From Amyelois transitella (lineage: Eukaryota > Arthropoda > Insecta > Lepidoptera > Pyralidae): 64,000 nt of DNA. The notes beneath the pieces are model-generated. The model saw nothing but the letters and a program-made list of their open reading frames with translations, was not told the origin of the DNA and did no database searches. Shown piece after piece: positions 47,638 to 60,161 of the stretch; positions within the stretch are counted from its first letter, which is position 1; every line of letters begins with the position of its first letter. The position numbers were made by a program, and so were the translations under genes. The stretch covers positions 6,253,501 through 6,317,500 of the forward strand of contig NC_083505.1 in assembly GCF_032362555.1 (NCBI RefSeq), written 5' to 3'.

Positions 47638-48711
47638 ATGGATAAAAACATCGAACAAAGAGTTTGTCTTAAATTTTGCATTGCCAATGGAATATCGTGT
47701 TCGGAGTCACTGAAAATGTTACAGAAGGCTTACGGTGAATCGACTTTATCAAAAACTCGTGCTTATGAGTGGTACAAAGCGTTCAAAAGCGGTCGAGATG
47801 TGATGGAAGATTTGCCTCGCTCTGGTAGGCCATCAACGTCTGCAACTGAAGTTAACATCGCAAAAGTGAAGGAAATAGTGACTGAAAATCCTCATTCAAC
47901 TTTGAGAGAGATAGCCACCGAACTTTCTGTATCTCACGAGTCGATCCGTACCATTTTAACTAATAATTTGGGTATGAAACATGTTGCCGCTCGGCTAGTC
48001 CCAAAAGACCTGAATTTTTTTCAAAAACTCAATCGCATGAGAGTCGCTGAGGACATGCTAGAACGAGTCAATTCCGACCCAACATTCATGAAACGCATTG
48101 TTACTGGTGACGAGACGTGGGTTTACGAGTTTGACATGCAAACTAGTCAACAAGCTTCGGAGTGGCGCCTTCCAACTGAACCGAAACCGAAAAAACCACG
48201 CCAAAGTCGTTCAAAAGTCAAAGTCATGTTGACTGTTTTCTTTGACTATCGCGGTGTTGTGCACTCGGAATTCTTGCCGGAAGGTCAAACGGTAAATAAG
48301 GAATATTATTTGAGTGTTATGCGGCGTTTAAGAGAGCAAATGCGACGAAAAAGGCCAGATTTGTGGAAAGAAAATTCTTGGATTTTGCACCATGATAATG
48401 CACCTTCGCACAAGGCCATCATTGTGAACGAATTTTTAACCAAACACTCAACAAATACCATCGAGCAACCACCATATTCACCAGATATGGCTCCAGCCGA
48501 CTTTTTTCTTTTTCCTAAACTCAAATTACCACTTCGTGGCACCCGTTTTCAATCGGTAGAAGACATAAAAGAGAATTCGCGGCGAGAACTGACCTCAATT
48601 CCGGAAACAGCGTTTAAAAAATGTTTTGATGATTGGATTATTCGTTGGCGTAAGTGTATCGTTTCTAAAGGAGCATATTTTGAAGGTGATAAAATAAATT
48701 TGGATGAATAA
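47638..48711 (+). CDS. mariner transposase, intact ORF
   Basis: A cut-and-paste transposase of the Tc1/mariner superfamily, 357 residues from MDKNIEQRVC. The N-terminal double helix-turn-helix is followed by SRSKVKVMLTVFFDYRG. Catalytic Asp residues are in VTGDETW (158), HHDNAPSH (253) and SPDMAPAD (288), giving the mariner DD34D spacing. An in-frame upstream ATG at 47563 would add 25 hydrophobic residues and is unlikely to be used. The right end is probably near 48765 (CTACTTTCTTGACAGAGTA), but I could not find its inverted partner on the left. Confidence 0.93.
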   Translation: MDKNIEQRVCLKFCIANGISCSESLKMLQKAYGESTLSKTRAYEWYKAFKSGRDVMEDLPRSGRPSTSATEVNIAKVKEIVTENPHSTLREIATELSVSHESIRTILTNNLGMKHVAARLVPKDLNFFQKLNRMRVAEDMLERVNSDPTFMKRIVTGDETWVYEFDMQTSQQASEWRLPTEPKPKKPRQSRSKVKVMLTVFFDYRGVVHSEFLPEGQTVNKEYYLSVMRRLREQMRRKRPDLWKENSWILHHDNAPSHKAIIVNEFLTKHSTNTIEQPPYSPDMAPADFFLFPKLKLPLRGTRFQSVEDIKENSRRELTSIPETAFKKCFDDWIIRWRKCIVSKGAYFEGDKINLDE

Positions 48712-49394
48712 CAAACAGTTTGTGTATTATTGATCTTTTCCTGCTACTTTCTTGACAGAGTAGTATATAAAATATTTAATTCTTTAGTCACCTTAAGAAT
48801 TTTTGTGATCGGCCTGGTTATTGGATGTCAATCTTTATAACCCCCGACGGAAAAAGAGGAGTGTTATAAGTTTCACGTCTCTGCCTGTCTGTGCAATCAA
48901 TCCTCATAAACGAATGACTTCCGTTGTGTGCGCTACGAAAACGGTTCAATACCAAAAATATATATATAAAAGAATTATTCCTCTTGAAATAATCAAAAAA
49001 TGTCTATCTTTTAAGATTAATTCACTAGAACCGTTTTTATGGTAATCAAATTTGGTCGAAATTAATGCATTATATGTTAAGAGTTGTATCAACGTAATAA
49101 TATTAATCTTTATCCAAATAAATGTGTTGTTGATTAAAAGTATTTAATTTTTCTTTGACATCACTTAATTTCAAGGAACATCTTAGAAGACATTATAATA
49201 CGAAAAAAATAACACCATGTATGTATAATAACACCGATTTAAAATTCACCCGCGCCGCATGATGTGCAAAACATGACGCTACGAGGAAGAGACGCGTGAC
49301 TTGCGAGGTACCTACCATGCCGCGGGGCTCAGATATTTAATACTAGCTGTATTTAAAAAATGTTATTACATAAATATTTATTTTTTGGTCAAAA

Positions 49395-49692
49395 TAACAA
49401 ATATGAACTAATCATAGCTGTGCCCGCGACTTTGTCCGCGTGAAATAGTTATTCTGGGCATCATTGAAGCCCTCAAGGATGAATAATTTTCCCCGTTTTT
49501 TTACATTTTCCATTATTTCTTCGCTCCTTATAGGTAGTTGCAGCGTGATATTATATAGCCTAAAGCCTTCCTCGATAAATGGTCTATTCAACACAAAAAT
49601 AATTCAATTCGAACCAGTAAGTAGTTCCTGAAATTAGAGCGTTCAAACTAACAAACTCTTCAGCTTTATAATATTAGTATAGATTTTCCGTT
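49395..49692 (-). mobile_element. Lep1-type Helitron (same subfamily as 12302)
   Basis: The minus strand starts TATACTAATATTATAAAGCT and ends with TCGCGGGCACAGCTATGATT. The interior TATTCATCCTTGAGGGCTTC region matches 12302-12577 with modest divergence. Confidence 0.8.
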
Positions 49693-49725
49693 ATGGTTAT
49701 TGTACTTTTTTGTTTTGTGAATCCC

Positions 49726-50119
49726 AACTAACATTATAAATGCAAAAGTTTGTATGTTGTCTCTTCACGCTGAAGCAATATTCTTGAAATTTTTCGTATA
49801 GATATAACTTATAATATAACTTGCTTTAGGGCGGGGCTTCATTTCCATGAAAATTCTAGAAAAAATGCCTATGTCGCTTCCGAAGATCTATTCAATATAT
49901 GCGGCAAATTTCGTGAAAATAAGTCCAGTATCTTTTGAGTATATTCGTTACAACCATACAAAAATACAAATATTTTCTCTTTATTATTTGCGTGGCCTAA
50001 GAACAGTCTGGAGAATGGAGAATGACGTCGGGTACTTTTCATAAATGCCACAAACACTTTAATTCCTGTGGGATATGCTACTCTTCCACGCGTACGGAGT
50101 TGCGGGTAACAGCTAGTAG
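49726..50119 (+). mobile_element. Lep1-type Helitron
   Basis: Head CCCAACTAACATTATAAATG, tail GTACGGAGTTGCGGGTAACA then GCTAGTAG. The interior includes a short stretch resembling the elements at 57478 and 59150 (CTCTTCACGC). Confidence 0.78.
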
Positions 50120-50631
50120 AGCTAAACAGAGATATGTAAAAAGGGCCGTCTGTTTGTGGGGTGTGTGTGAGTTCACTGAAAGAGAATAATAATGAATTGA
50201 TGTTTTAATCATGTGTCCAAAATTTGTCTTCATAGTTTTCGACAATGATATAACTAGGTACATACTCGTAATAATATGTAGGTGTATACCTACTTATAAA
50301 AAGTATGAAATCAAATTTTAAAAAACCTTCGTAAAAAGTGGTTTATCATATCATCCCCAAGTCTCAACAGCGATGATTTCGAAGTGATCTGAACACTTTA
50401 ATCTTAGAGACACCGTGTTATTGGAAGAGACACCGTGCGCGCTATCATAAAGCGAGGCGGATCGCGGCGGCGGTGCCGCGCTGTCACCGTTTGCCCGCGT
50501 GGATAAACTTCTTGTTTTTATTGACCAAAAAGTTAAAATTTTATAACCCTCGTAGATTTTTTACTCGGTCTACTCAATTTGATAGCTATACCAGAGAGTA
50601 TTCTATATAAACACTTTATGCATTTAGGAAT

Positions 50632-50815
50632 CACGGCCAGAGTATGATGAGAAACCTTCAATGTGAGAAACGAACATTTTTTAATTGGCCTGGGTCTTGG
50701 ATGTTTATATAAGCATTTATTGTAAAATATCCTAGTATCGTTGAGTTGGTATCTCTTAACAAGTTAAGTTTCGAACTTACTTCGAGGCTAACTCAATAAT
50801 TGTGTTAAGATATTA
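50632..50815 (+). repeat. tRNA-derived SINE, 5'-truncated (copy 2)
   Basis: Starts in the tRNA-to-body junction (CGGCCAGAGTATGATGAGAA) and carries GGCCTGGGTCTTGGATGTTT and CGAACTTACTTCGAGGCTAA. It is in the opposite orientation to copies at 16650 and 56460, and the tRNA-like head is lost. Confidence 0.78.
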
Positions 50816-50819
50816 TGAA

Positions 50820-52825
50820 GTGACCATTAAGTACCAAAAAATTCAAGAATATAGGTATATGAGATTTCAGCACCCGACATTGATATGTCTAAGTAGCAAT
50901 GACGGTGTACTAACTTCGTGTCTCTTCAAACCATGACATTGGCAGAATCACCGAAACTCCGGTGGAAGCCATAATATAGAAAAGAAAGAAAGAAAACAAA
51001 TAATAGAATACACAAATTAAAAGGAATGCATTTTATTAAATATTTATAAATTACAACCAATTCTTGTATTAACTTTTTCTAGTGTAAGTAGCGAGTTAAC
51101 TTGCCTCTTGCATGATCAATTTGAATGAGGTTTAGTCTCTAAACTCCACATACAAAAATTAGTCAAATCCAACCTCCTTTAGAGTTCCATTACCAAATTT
51201 ATCGTTCCGTGACCAAATGAAAAAAATGTCTGTCCGTTCGTGTGTCACAGTCATTTTGTTAGGAATTTGTACGTAAAAGGCGTATCTCCTGCTCCATAAA
51301 AATTATGAACAAAACATTTAAACTTTTAACATTGGTCTCGGTATCATACGAAGTTTGACCACTAGGTAGCATTAAACGTCTATGTCTTTGTATGACCGAC
51401 TAGTATGTTCACAAGCAACGATGCAACCAAACAAAAATACCTCTCTTCCCAGCAGGCGTATACAGGGATGGTTTCCATCTGCCTCGGATAACAAAGGAGG
51501 TAACAAAACAGTGAAGCCACGCCCACAAAACATTGTCGTGGAGACATTCGCGGACCGGAGCGGAAATATTTGGGATATCCCACTAGTCCATTAAGTGGTG
51601 TCATTGTAATCTTCCTAGTTACTAACTTCCTAGTCCCATGGGACTGACTATATCATCTCCCTAGTCCTAGCTTCTACTCTCGGCTGCTTTGCTCCGCGTC
51701 GCAGCAGCCTAAAGGTGAAATTAGTAAAATACGTAATAATATTGTAAGTAGTACAATATTGTGTACTATTATGTGGCAGCCAAGTGTATAAAAAAGTTGT
51801 TCAATCAAACAGCTAGCAGTTTGATTGAACGCCGCCATTCAAGTACACGACTAGGCGCAAATCATCCGTGTAGCTGAAGACAACGTTTAAACTCTAGCTA
51901 AAGATTAACTATATTTTTTACTTTTATTAGGGTAAAATCGGTCAATTAGTTAATGAGATTTTTGAGGTATGATAAAAACTAGTTCTATGAAATCATTGCT
52001 GGCAAGTCCGCCTCGCAGTTGACCGGATCTTTATAGCATAGACTTTAATTATAGTAATGCGCTGGACCGAGACCATAAAACTAAATAATATCAAAATTAT
52101 ATTTGATGCAAATACCGCCATGAAGGAATAATTCCTTTTACTGTTTTGTATAGGCATGGTACTGCAAAATAAGCGTGTATGCTTAAAATGGACGGTCTAT
52201 CCCACTAGTACCAGTGCACCTTGTGATTCAACAAATATTTAATAATGCGAACGGCTGTGATTTGGAAACTCCGCATCTCTCTTTCCCGATAATCCCAATC
52301 AACTTGGGGATTTTCAAGGCAAGAGTGAATAGGCATTATATGAGCTTGCGTGCACCACCTTAGGCTCATCTTGCTAACCACCAAGCAAATTGAGGTCAAA
52401 CTCGAATTATTATTTAAAAAAATATCAGCAGCAAAATGGCGAAATCCTATTGGGGTCTTTAATTTTTTACATCCAATAAGAAGTCCAGAGCAGGTACATT
52501 TTTGAGGTCAGTTGTATTATAGGTATAACCTTCATCCAACTGTTGTTTACAATCAAATAGTTACAAGTATATATCCAAGTTAACTCGCTAGCAAACAAGG
52601 TATTAAATAAGTGTACCTAAACGTGAAGGGAGAGGTACTTGTTGATTGACTAGTCATGCTTAAGTAGGTTCTTAATACCTAAGATAAATTATCTATTATC
52701 AATATTCACAGCCAGTACACCTTTGGCATTGATGTTAAAATGAGATTATTATGTAAGTTTAGTTGAGAGAACGGAGTCTGTCCTAGAATTCCGCAAAGCG
52801 CTTTCAATTTTAATTACTAGTGTAT
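50820..52825. other. Gene-free spacer
   Basis: No supported gene. The ORFs at 51380-51604 on both strands mirror each other and match nothing I know. A GC-richer patch near 51650-51720 is unassigned. Otherwise AT-rich sequence. Confidence 0.45.
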
Positions 52826-52992
52826 GTCTGTGTGCCGTGCTTCCCGGTTCCCGGCACTTAAAAATAGGATCATACCATATCTTTCCCATGGATGTCCTAA
52901 AGGCGACTGAGGGAAAGGCTAATAAACTTGGGATTCTTCTTGTAGGCGATGCACTAGCAACCTGTCCCTATTTGAATCTCAATTGACAACGT
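52826..52992 (+). repeat. SINE-like family copy (3'-truncated)
   Basis: Head GTGCCGTGCTTCCCGG, then CCCATGGATGTCCTAAAGGC, AAACTTGGGATTCTTCTTGT and CTAGCAACCTGTCCCTATTT. The 3' half is absent; a separate tail occurs at 53333-53396 (CTACCCCGCAATGGGTATAG then ATGT repeats). Confidence 0.8.
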
Positions 52993-53997
52993 ATCATATT
53001 TTTTAAGAGCCAAACAAAAATAACCATATCTTCATTTACTATTCTAAATAGAAAAAAATAATAACTGCATTTTTTTATCGATAAATTTTTGTGTAATTTA
53101 ATAAAATCCAATATCAGAACTATATCATCATTTCTATGAACTGAGCCAAATTTTTCTCTCTCTGAATAAAATTCAATATGAACGACCTAAAATAAAAAAT
53201 ATAAGTGTCTTAATTTTGGTTAAGTTTCATATATTTTTTTTAATACATATGTATGTTATTTGATATATTGTCAATTTGCCATCATTAAGTCATAATATAG
53301 AGTCGCTGAACGTGGCAATTCATTATTTTCAAAATTGTTGGCTCTGGCTACCCCGCAATGGGTATAGACGTGATTATATGTATGTATGTCCTAGTGTGTC
53401 AATTGCGACTTTCTTCAATCATATTGCCAGATTATTCCGGCCAATATCATTATTTTCTAGAGGACAATAATAACTAATAACTTATTTATTTTTTACAATT
53501 AAAATAGGGAAGCCTTTAAGAAAACATTATCAGAGAATTTATTGATTGAGATACGACCCCTTACTAAATATAAAAAGTTACTTAGCGGAATTCTTAGACT
53601 GTCATTTTGTTTATCTGATGAAAAGGTGTAAAAAAAATTTAAAGTTAATTGTATTAATATTTCTGTGGTTTATATACATCGCCCACAAACACCTATCAAA
53701 AGTAACATACTTTTTAACTGGTGTAATTTCACACTCAAAACCATATTACAATTAGGGTAACAATAAACTTGAAGATCACCCGGATCCATGCTTATTATGA
53801 TATCTCGAACTTGATACCAATGCTGAAACAAGATATTACATCAAATGTTGTGTAGTCTTGTTTTTATTCCATACGTAAAGTTCCAAGTAGCAAAACGTAA
53901 CCCTTCTTAGTTTAGTTAAGTTTTTAAATATTTTTGTATAATTACTAGATCATAAGATAATAAAGATAGCGTGCAACTTACTAGACCGTATTCGTCG

Positions 53998-56900
53998 CTA
54001 ATCGCTTTTATTATATAAACTATTTCTGGCAGTAACATCTTTGGTGCGCTGAAATCAGAAGGAAATTTATGTTCATTGGTTATGTTCTTATACATGACCA
54101 CAAGATATAAGGCTTGTATGTTTTCCAAGCAAAATAAAATTATTTTTTGAAAAAAAAATACCGAATCGTATAAGTTTGACGTGTGTGTTTGTCTGTCTGT
54201 GACATCGTAGCTTCCAAACGAATAAACCTGAAGGTATTTTTTTTGTCTGAAATGTAGTCTAGAGTGTTTTAAGCTATATTTGATGAAAATCACTGCGGAT
54301 TACAAATTTTGTCACTACTCCCTCGATACTTATAAATACGTGCCCCCTACCTATCACATAAAAGTGTTTCAGTAGAAGAATAGTATTACTATAAGTATGA
54401 CAAATTTTAAGTAAAGAAACGATAAGATTGGGTTTACTATTATTTTTTCAATGAACCTATGTTTTTATTATTTACTGATGGTTTACCCTAACATTAACAA
54501 ACAATGACGTAAAATGTCCAATAATATTATTTGGATTTATATAAGAACAATAGGTATATCAGGTACATTGATCCTTACCTTAAAATATCTATGGTAAAGT
54601 ACGACTCCGTATACGCAGCCGATTGACACTAGCATTTGAATAATTAACCACACTATAACATTGCACACTTGAGCTTGCCCAAAAAGTTCTTTTCCATTTT
54701 TTATGCATAACATTGATTCTGTGACCATAATTGCTCCATAAACCCAACATTGTGTACCCACTCGTTTACAGTTTGGGTCTGTTACATAGATGTAGTACTG
54801 TCTATAACAAAAAAATAATAAATACTCATGTATTTCATTACGTTAATGGACATTGTTGTTCGCGTTATAACTTGATTGCTTGCAAAATTATTGTCACTTT
54901 CCCTTGGAAGCATAAATATTATTATACATACATAGTCACGTCTATATCCTTTGCGGGGTAGACAGAGCCAACAGTTTTCAAAAACTGAAAGGCCACGTTC
55001 AACTGTTTGGTTTAATGATAGAATTGAGATTGAAATACTGACAGGTTGCTAGCCCATCGCTTAAATGAAGAATCCCAAGTTTATAAGCCTGTCCCTTAGT
55101 CGCCTTTTACGACATCCAACGGAAGATATGGAGTGATGCTATTATTTTTTTATATTTGTACCGGGAATCACACGACAAAAATATTAATTATAGAGAAATA
55201 TTCAAATGGTTTAAGATGTAAGTAGTTAATATAAAAAGAGCTATTAATGATATTTACCTCACAGAAGGAGCTACTATAACGCCAATAAGACAAAGTCTTG
55301 CTATCACAAGAGGGTGCGAAGGTGGCATTTCATAAACATGTTTTAGGAAAAATGTGTTAAGTTCAGATATTTGCCAAAATACAACTAGCTGTGCAAGAGC
55401 AAAGAACCTCATGTAAGTACATGTTGGATCTAGCCAACGTACTGGGGTCCACTGAACAGGAGTAAACTGTAGTATTGCTCTCTTAATTTTTCCAGTAGTT
55501 GAAGAAATGTCCCTAGAAAATAAGATGATAATTATTGGTATTCAACTTACCTAGTTTCAGTTCGCAGTTAGCCTTCCCCTTGGAACATACAGGAAGGACT
55601 TGGAATTAAAAAAAAATAGTACAAATACCCATTCTGCAGTAATAAAATTTATATACATAGGTATAGTTACATTGTAATTGATTGATATCCGTTACTACAT
55701 ACATACGGTCATGTCTATATCCCTTGCGGGGTAGACAGAACCAACAGTCTTGAAAAGACTGAATGGCCACGTTCACCTATTTCGCTTAATGATAGAATTG
55801 AGATTCAAATAGTGACAAGACCGTAGTCGCCTTTTACGACATCCATGGGAAAGAGATGGAGTGGTCCTATTCTTTTTTGTATTGGTGCCGGTAACCACAC
55901 GGCACATTGATATCCGTTCTTGAAAGACATTGAAAAGAATATACCAGAAGAAGCCAAAAAATTACTACACGCAAAAAGGACCAAGAGAGAGCAAACCAAT
56001 TTTGGAAGTAAGGTACTTGGTGAAGAAGCTAAACATGTGATTTTGTCACTCAATACTTGCGATTTCTATAATCATATATTATATAATATAAAATCATGTT
56101 GATTTAAGTAAAATCTTACACATCACAAATCCAATATAAATGTCACTGGCATAGTGACGTATTATTCCCGGCACTTAATATGACTATTCCAATCTCGTTC
56201 CCATAAATATCGTAAAAGGCCACTAAGGCACCTTTTACCACGGTTCAATATGGGTTAGGTTCCCCTACAGGGTGGCGGAGGACAGAAGGGAGTCGCTTTG
56301 TGTTAAGACTTGTCTTACCCAGGGTCATGGTCAAAAAGCGTACACCTGGCTCATTTCCATGAGATGAGGATGTAACGAGAATTAACGCCAGAAAGAACAT
56401 TATGTCACTGAAAATATGTGATTTTAGACAAGTCAATATCATTAATATAAATATAAATAAATATATACGGGACAAATTACACAGATTGAGTTAGCCTCGA
56501 AGTAAGTTCGAAACTTGTGTTACGAGATACTAACTCATCGATACTATATTTTATAATATAATACTTATATAGATAAACATCCAAGACCCAGGACAATCAG
56601 AAAAAGTTCTTTTCTCATCATGCCCTGGCCGGGATTCGAACCCGGGACCTCCAGTGTCACAGACAAGCATACTACCGCTGAGCCACAGAGGCCGTCAAAA
56701 GATCATTTGAAAGATAATGTAAAGATTTCTTACCTTATACTGACCCACTTATATTCTCTCATTTCTAAAGCTTTACATATTTTAAGCCCACACCAAATAC
56801 CTAATCCATTGCAGATAAGAACATCTAATATGATTGAATCCCACCAACATTCTAGAAAATTTGGAAGCAGATGTGCAAATGCAATCTCTGTTATTTCCCA

Positions 56901-59900
56901 CATGATAGATATTGCCCACAATAGTCCCGCATGGCGGAATAATATTGCTTTGAATAACCAGCCAAAGAAGTGTCCCCATGCAAAGACGTCTAAATGAGAC
57001 CAGACTTTAGCAATGCTAATATCTGAGCAATTTACTGCATATTCCTAAAAGAGACAGAACATACATTTTAATATCAAAATGACAATCCATATAAAATAAC
57101 GTAAAAAAATTCATAAGATGGATCAGAGGAATAATTATTGGAAGAATAACAAATATAATAAAATTTGCAATAATATTGGCATCTTGTACATGCATCAACA
57201 CAATCAAAACGTAATTTTTTGGTAACTATTTGTACTTATTTTTATTAAAAAATTCAAATAGTGGTCCTGCTAAGACTTGTGGCATGTTGTGTTTAATTTA
57301 CATGCTATCCTATTTTCATTTATAAGAACCAGTTTGCAAATCATAATATAAAAATTAAAGAATATTATGTCCCCGGAAAATAAAAGAACTTTCGTAGGAT
57401 TCTAAACGAGAGATGAATTGTATAATTTTACGTCCGCATTTCCGTGAGTTGATAAACTTACCGAACTCACGCGTAAATCCCAACTAATATAATAAATGCG
57501 AAAGTAAGTTTGTTTTCTTCACGCGTTATCTACACAACCAATCTTCTTGAAATTTCGCATATATACATACATATAGTTCAGAGTAAATAGAAGGAAATAG
57601 GGTACCTTTCATTCTGAAAAAAGCTATGGTCCCGTGGGATAAACGAAAAACCTGTGCTCTCTTACATAGATGGCGCTAAATGCGCGGTGTGAATTTAGGA
57701 TCAATCTTCTTGAAATTTCCTTATATATATTTCAGAGTATGGAGAAAGACATATGATACCTTTCGTTCTGGAAAAAACTATCGTTCCCGTGGGATTTCAG
57801 AACAACCTGTGCTCTCTTACATAGATGGCGCTAAATGCGCGGAGTGAATTTTGAATCAATGGAGATACAATTTGACAGGATGGTAGATTATGACTTGGAA
57901 ACGTCTGCTAAGAAAGGAATTACCTCAAACCACAAACGACATGTGCGCTCTGATTGGTTGAATAAGAAGTGTGCCATCTCTTTCCTCGCCTTCGTCATTG
58001 AATGCTACCTACAGAACATAACATATCGGTTGCTTGCTCGTGTATTTTTGTTACAGTTTTTAATGTTGCTACTATTATGACACTGTAAAATAGTTTCATT
58101 TTGTTATCTAAAATAGACCCATAATGAGCGAAATAGAAAGTGCCACTGTCAACATCGACCAATCAGAGAGCTGTGCGTTATTAGCCGTATTTTGAAGAAG
58201 CGTAAATTTTAAGCTGTACCGATTAGAATCTTGCTAATGGAGTTAATGCCGTTAGTTTATAAGTTTAACAAGGAAAATCGTAAATTACTACATTTGCGAT
58301 AATGTGGACGTAAGATAATACAATTCATCTGTTGTTTAAAATTCTACGAAAGTTTAAATTTCCTAGGAAATTCCTTCTCTTGCGATTCTTGTTATTTTCC
58401 GGTGACACATATACTACCTAAGTATATATAGACAAAAACATTTTTTTTTGATACAAAACACTTGCAAATCGTATACATATAAAAATATTGAGACTGAATG
58501 ACTGATCTGGTTATATAATACTAATATATTCCAAAGGACTGTTCCAGTCAGTGGCGGATTTACCAGTAGACTGAGTAGGCTGAAGCCTAGGGTGGCAGAT
58601 TTGAGGAGGCGGCAAATTAACCCCTAAAATTTTTTTTACTCTCATTGAAATTAAAAAAAAACCTACCTTAATAAAACAAATTTGGTTTATTAATTATAAA
58701 ATTTGGCATTTGACCTCCCCCTTATGAGTATTTTCTCTGAGGACAAAATTTGAACAGCCTACTGGCGGCATATGTATGAATCCGCCACTGGTTCCAGTGG
58801 ACTGAAGACACATCAATTCTTAAAATACTAGTGCAAATAATAAGGTAACATACCTTTTCCATATCAATGTGAAAATTTCGTAGATTAGGATCAATCCAGT
58901 ACATTATATCATATACCGTAGAATAACTTTGGAACAATAAAAATATTAATGCAAGAAGATATAAAACGGACATGCCAAATACAATTCTCCATACTGCAGG
59001 ATGTGGTCTCGTGAATGGTCCATTTGGAAATGTAAGTACTGATATAATGAGGAAAAAAAACACTGCACAGCAAATACCAGACCATATATTATCTTGAATG
59101 TTGTCTTCATTTCTGAAAATATTTATAATGTATATGTATACAAATATTATAAATTCAAAAGTTTGTAACTCTTTCACGCAATCTACTGGATGAATTTTAA
59201 TGAAATTTGGAACAGAGGTAGAATATAACCTGGATTCACATAGAATTTTTTATTCCAAAATTTCCGTGGGAGCGAAGCTCCGGAATTGAGATAGTTCATT
59301 ATAACAAAATCTACATATATACAAAAATGGAAAAAGAATGGTCAACTATGCAAAAGAAAATAATTTAATTAAACTATGACTTAAACTATACTTAAAAAAT
59401 AATGTTGAAGTGTAGTAAAAAAAGTTACTGTTATTATATCACTAGCAACCCTCCCCAGCTTCGCACTGGTGCAATGCTGATTATTGTAAAAAGTAAATGA
59501 CAAAACAAAGTTTTTGTTGGATAACCATGAGAGATAGACATATACCATCGCCAAGTTTTCTGTAGACCTTTTCAATGTGTACAAATGATTACTACATTAT
59601 TTTGATAAATCTTGTAGGGTTCAGCCAGCGTTTGCAATGTAAGTGGAAAAAAAATATGATAATTAATGACATCACATTAGAAACCTCAAAAATAACAGTA
59701 TTTGTCCACTATTTAATGGATGTTATTATACATATAAACCTTACTCTTATTTCACTCTATCTATTGAAAATAACCGCATCAAAATCTGGTGCGTAGTTTT
59801 AAAGATTTAAGCATACAAAGGGACAGAGAAAGCAACTTTGTTTTATACAAAGTAGTGAAGTTACAACTGTTACATCATCGTTCTTGCTTAGTTCATAAGG

Positions 59901-60161
59901 TTAACTTTTCTATTTTGTAAGTGAGCTAATTCATTACAATATTTACACTTTACTTACTTACCTTACAAAGGCTGTGTAAATAACGGACGCAATAGAAACA
60001 GCCAACAGTGTAATGGTATGCGGTTTATAAAAAAATTCTAATGAAATATCGTCCACCGGTCGCTCATTAATTGAACTAAAAGCTGCCACAAATTCATTTT
60101 GAAAGGCATTACTTGTTCCCGAAAATGTCCTCTCCTTTTTCTGGGCCATTACGTGTTCCAA
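53998..60161 (-). CDS. Pss: Phosphatidylserine synthase (PTDSS1-type base exchange)
   Basis: A multipass ER enzyme that exchanges the phospholipid head group for L-serine. Coding exons are 60161-59962, 59112-58854, 57044-56734, 55512-55258, 54801-54579 and 54048-53998. Every junction is GT-AG and in phase, giving 432 residues (428 if the second Met, MAQKK, is used). Family hallmarks are [93 protein letters not shown] and [11 protein letters not shown]. About nine hydrophobic spans are visible. The last exon is short and codes [16 protein letters not shown] then TAG, so the C-terminus is shorter than in mammals. The last exon is supported by phase and splice sites only. Introns carry SINE, tRNA-SINE, hAT MITE and Helitron insertions. 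Confidence 0.93.
54922..55180 (-). repeat. SINE-like family copy, intronic
   Basis: Tail ATACATACATAGTCACGTCT, then GGGGTAGACAGAGCCAACAG, GTCGCCTTTTACGACATCCA and TTGTACCGGGAATCACACGA. It lies in a Pss intron in the same strand sense as the gene. Confidence 0.85.
55695..55907 (-). repeat. SINE-like family copy, intronic (internal deletion)
   Basis: Preserves the ACATACATACGGTCATGTCT tail and the TATTGGTGCCGGTAACCACA head. The middle block containing GGTTGCTAGCCCATCGCC is lost. Confidence 0.85.
56140..56235 (+). repeat. Decayed head of the SINE-like family
   Basis: GTATTATTCCCGGCACTTAA followed by ATATCGTAAAAGGCCACTAA resembles the first 90 bases of the family, with many changes. Confidence 0.55.
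56460..56700 (-). repeat. tRNA-derived SINE (copy 3, best preserved)
   Basis: The minus strand begins CCTCTGTGGCTCAGCGGTAG (A-box-like) with GGGTTCGAATCCCGG (B box) about 35 bases on. The body carries GGTCTTGGATGTTTATCTAT and CGAACTTACTTCGAGGCTAA and ends near CCCGTATATATTT. It lies about 35 bp beyond the donor of the Pss exon 57044-56734. Confidence 0.88.
57476..57850 (+). mobile_element. Helitron with internal partial duplication
   Basis: Head CCCAACTAATATAATAAATG. The block from ATCTTCTTGAAATTTC to ACATAGATGGCGCTAAATGC occurs twice (57541-57685 and 57704-57840), offset 155-163 bp. The Helitron tail is not clear, so the right boundary is approximate. Confidence 0.65.
58559..58790. mobile_element. 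hAT-type MITE with perfect 8-bp target duplication
   Basis: The terminal repeat CAGTGGCGGATT is at both ends (inverted), and the flanks carry an exact 8-bp duplication GTTCCAGT at 58551-58558 and 58791-58798. The 232-bp element has no ORF. It lies 65 bp past the donor of the Pss exon 59112-58854. Confidence 0.93.
59128..59285 (+). mobile_element. Helitron-like fragment
   Basis: ATATTATAAATTCAAAAGTT, TTTCACGCAATCTACTGGAT and TGAAATTTGGAACAGAGGTA match the Lep1 interior at 6940-7050. It ends GTGGGAGCGAAGCTCCGG without the CTAGT end. Confidence 0.65.
59443..59865 (-). mobile_element. Non-autonomous Helitron (sister of 60627-61948)
   Basis: On the minus strand the 3' end runs TTGCACCAGTGCGAAGCTGG then AGGGTTGCTAG, with a hairpin-like GC stretch before CTAG. 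The other end shows CTTTGTATAAAACAAAGTTG. The body (GAGATAGACATATACCATCG, CAGTATTTGTCCACTATTTA) matches the high-coordinate half of the element at 61560-61948. It lies in the first Pss intron. Confidence 0.75.

Noticed and set aside
53916..54293. 125-codon minus-strand ORF as the Pss C-terminal exon in its own frame
   Set aside because: That frame is out of phase with the preceding exon; the phase-compatible reading gives a short 16-residue end and TAG.
56620..56997. 125-codon plus-strand ORF beginning [12 protein letters not shown]
   Set aside because: It reads the antisense strand of the tRNA-derived SINE and then the antisense strand of a Pss exon.
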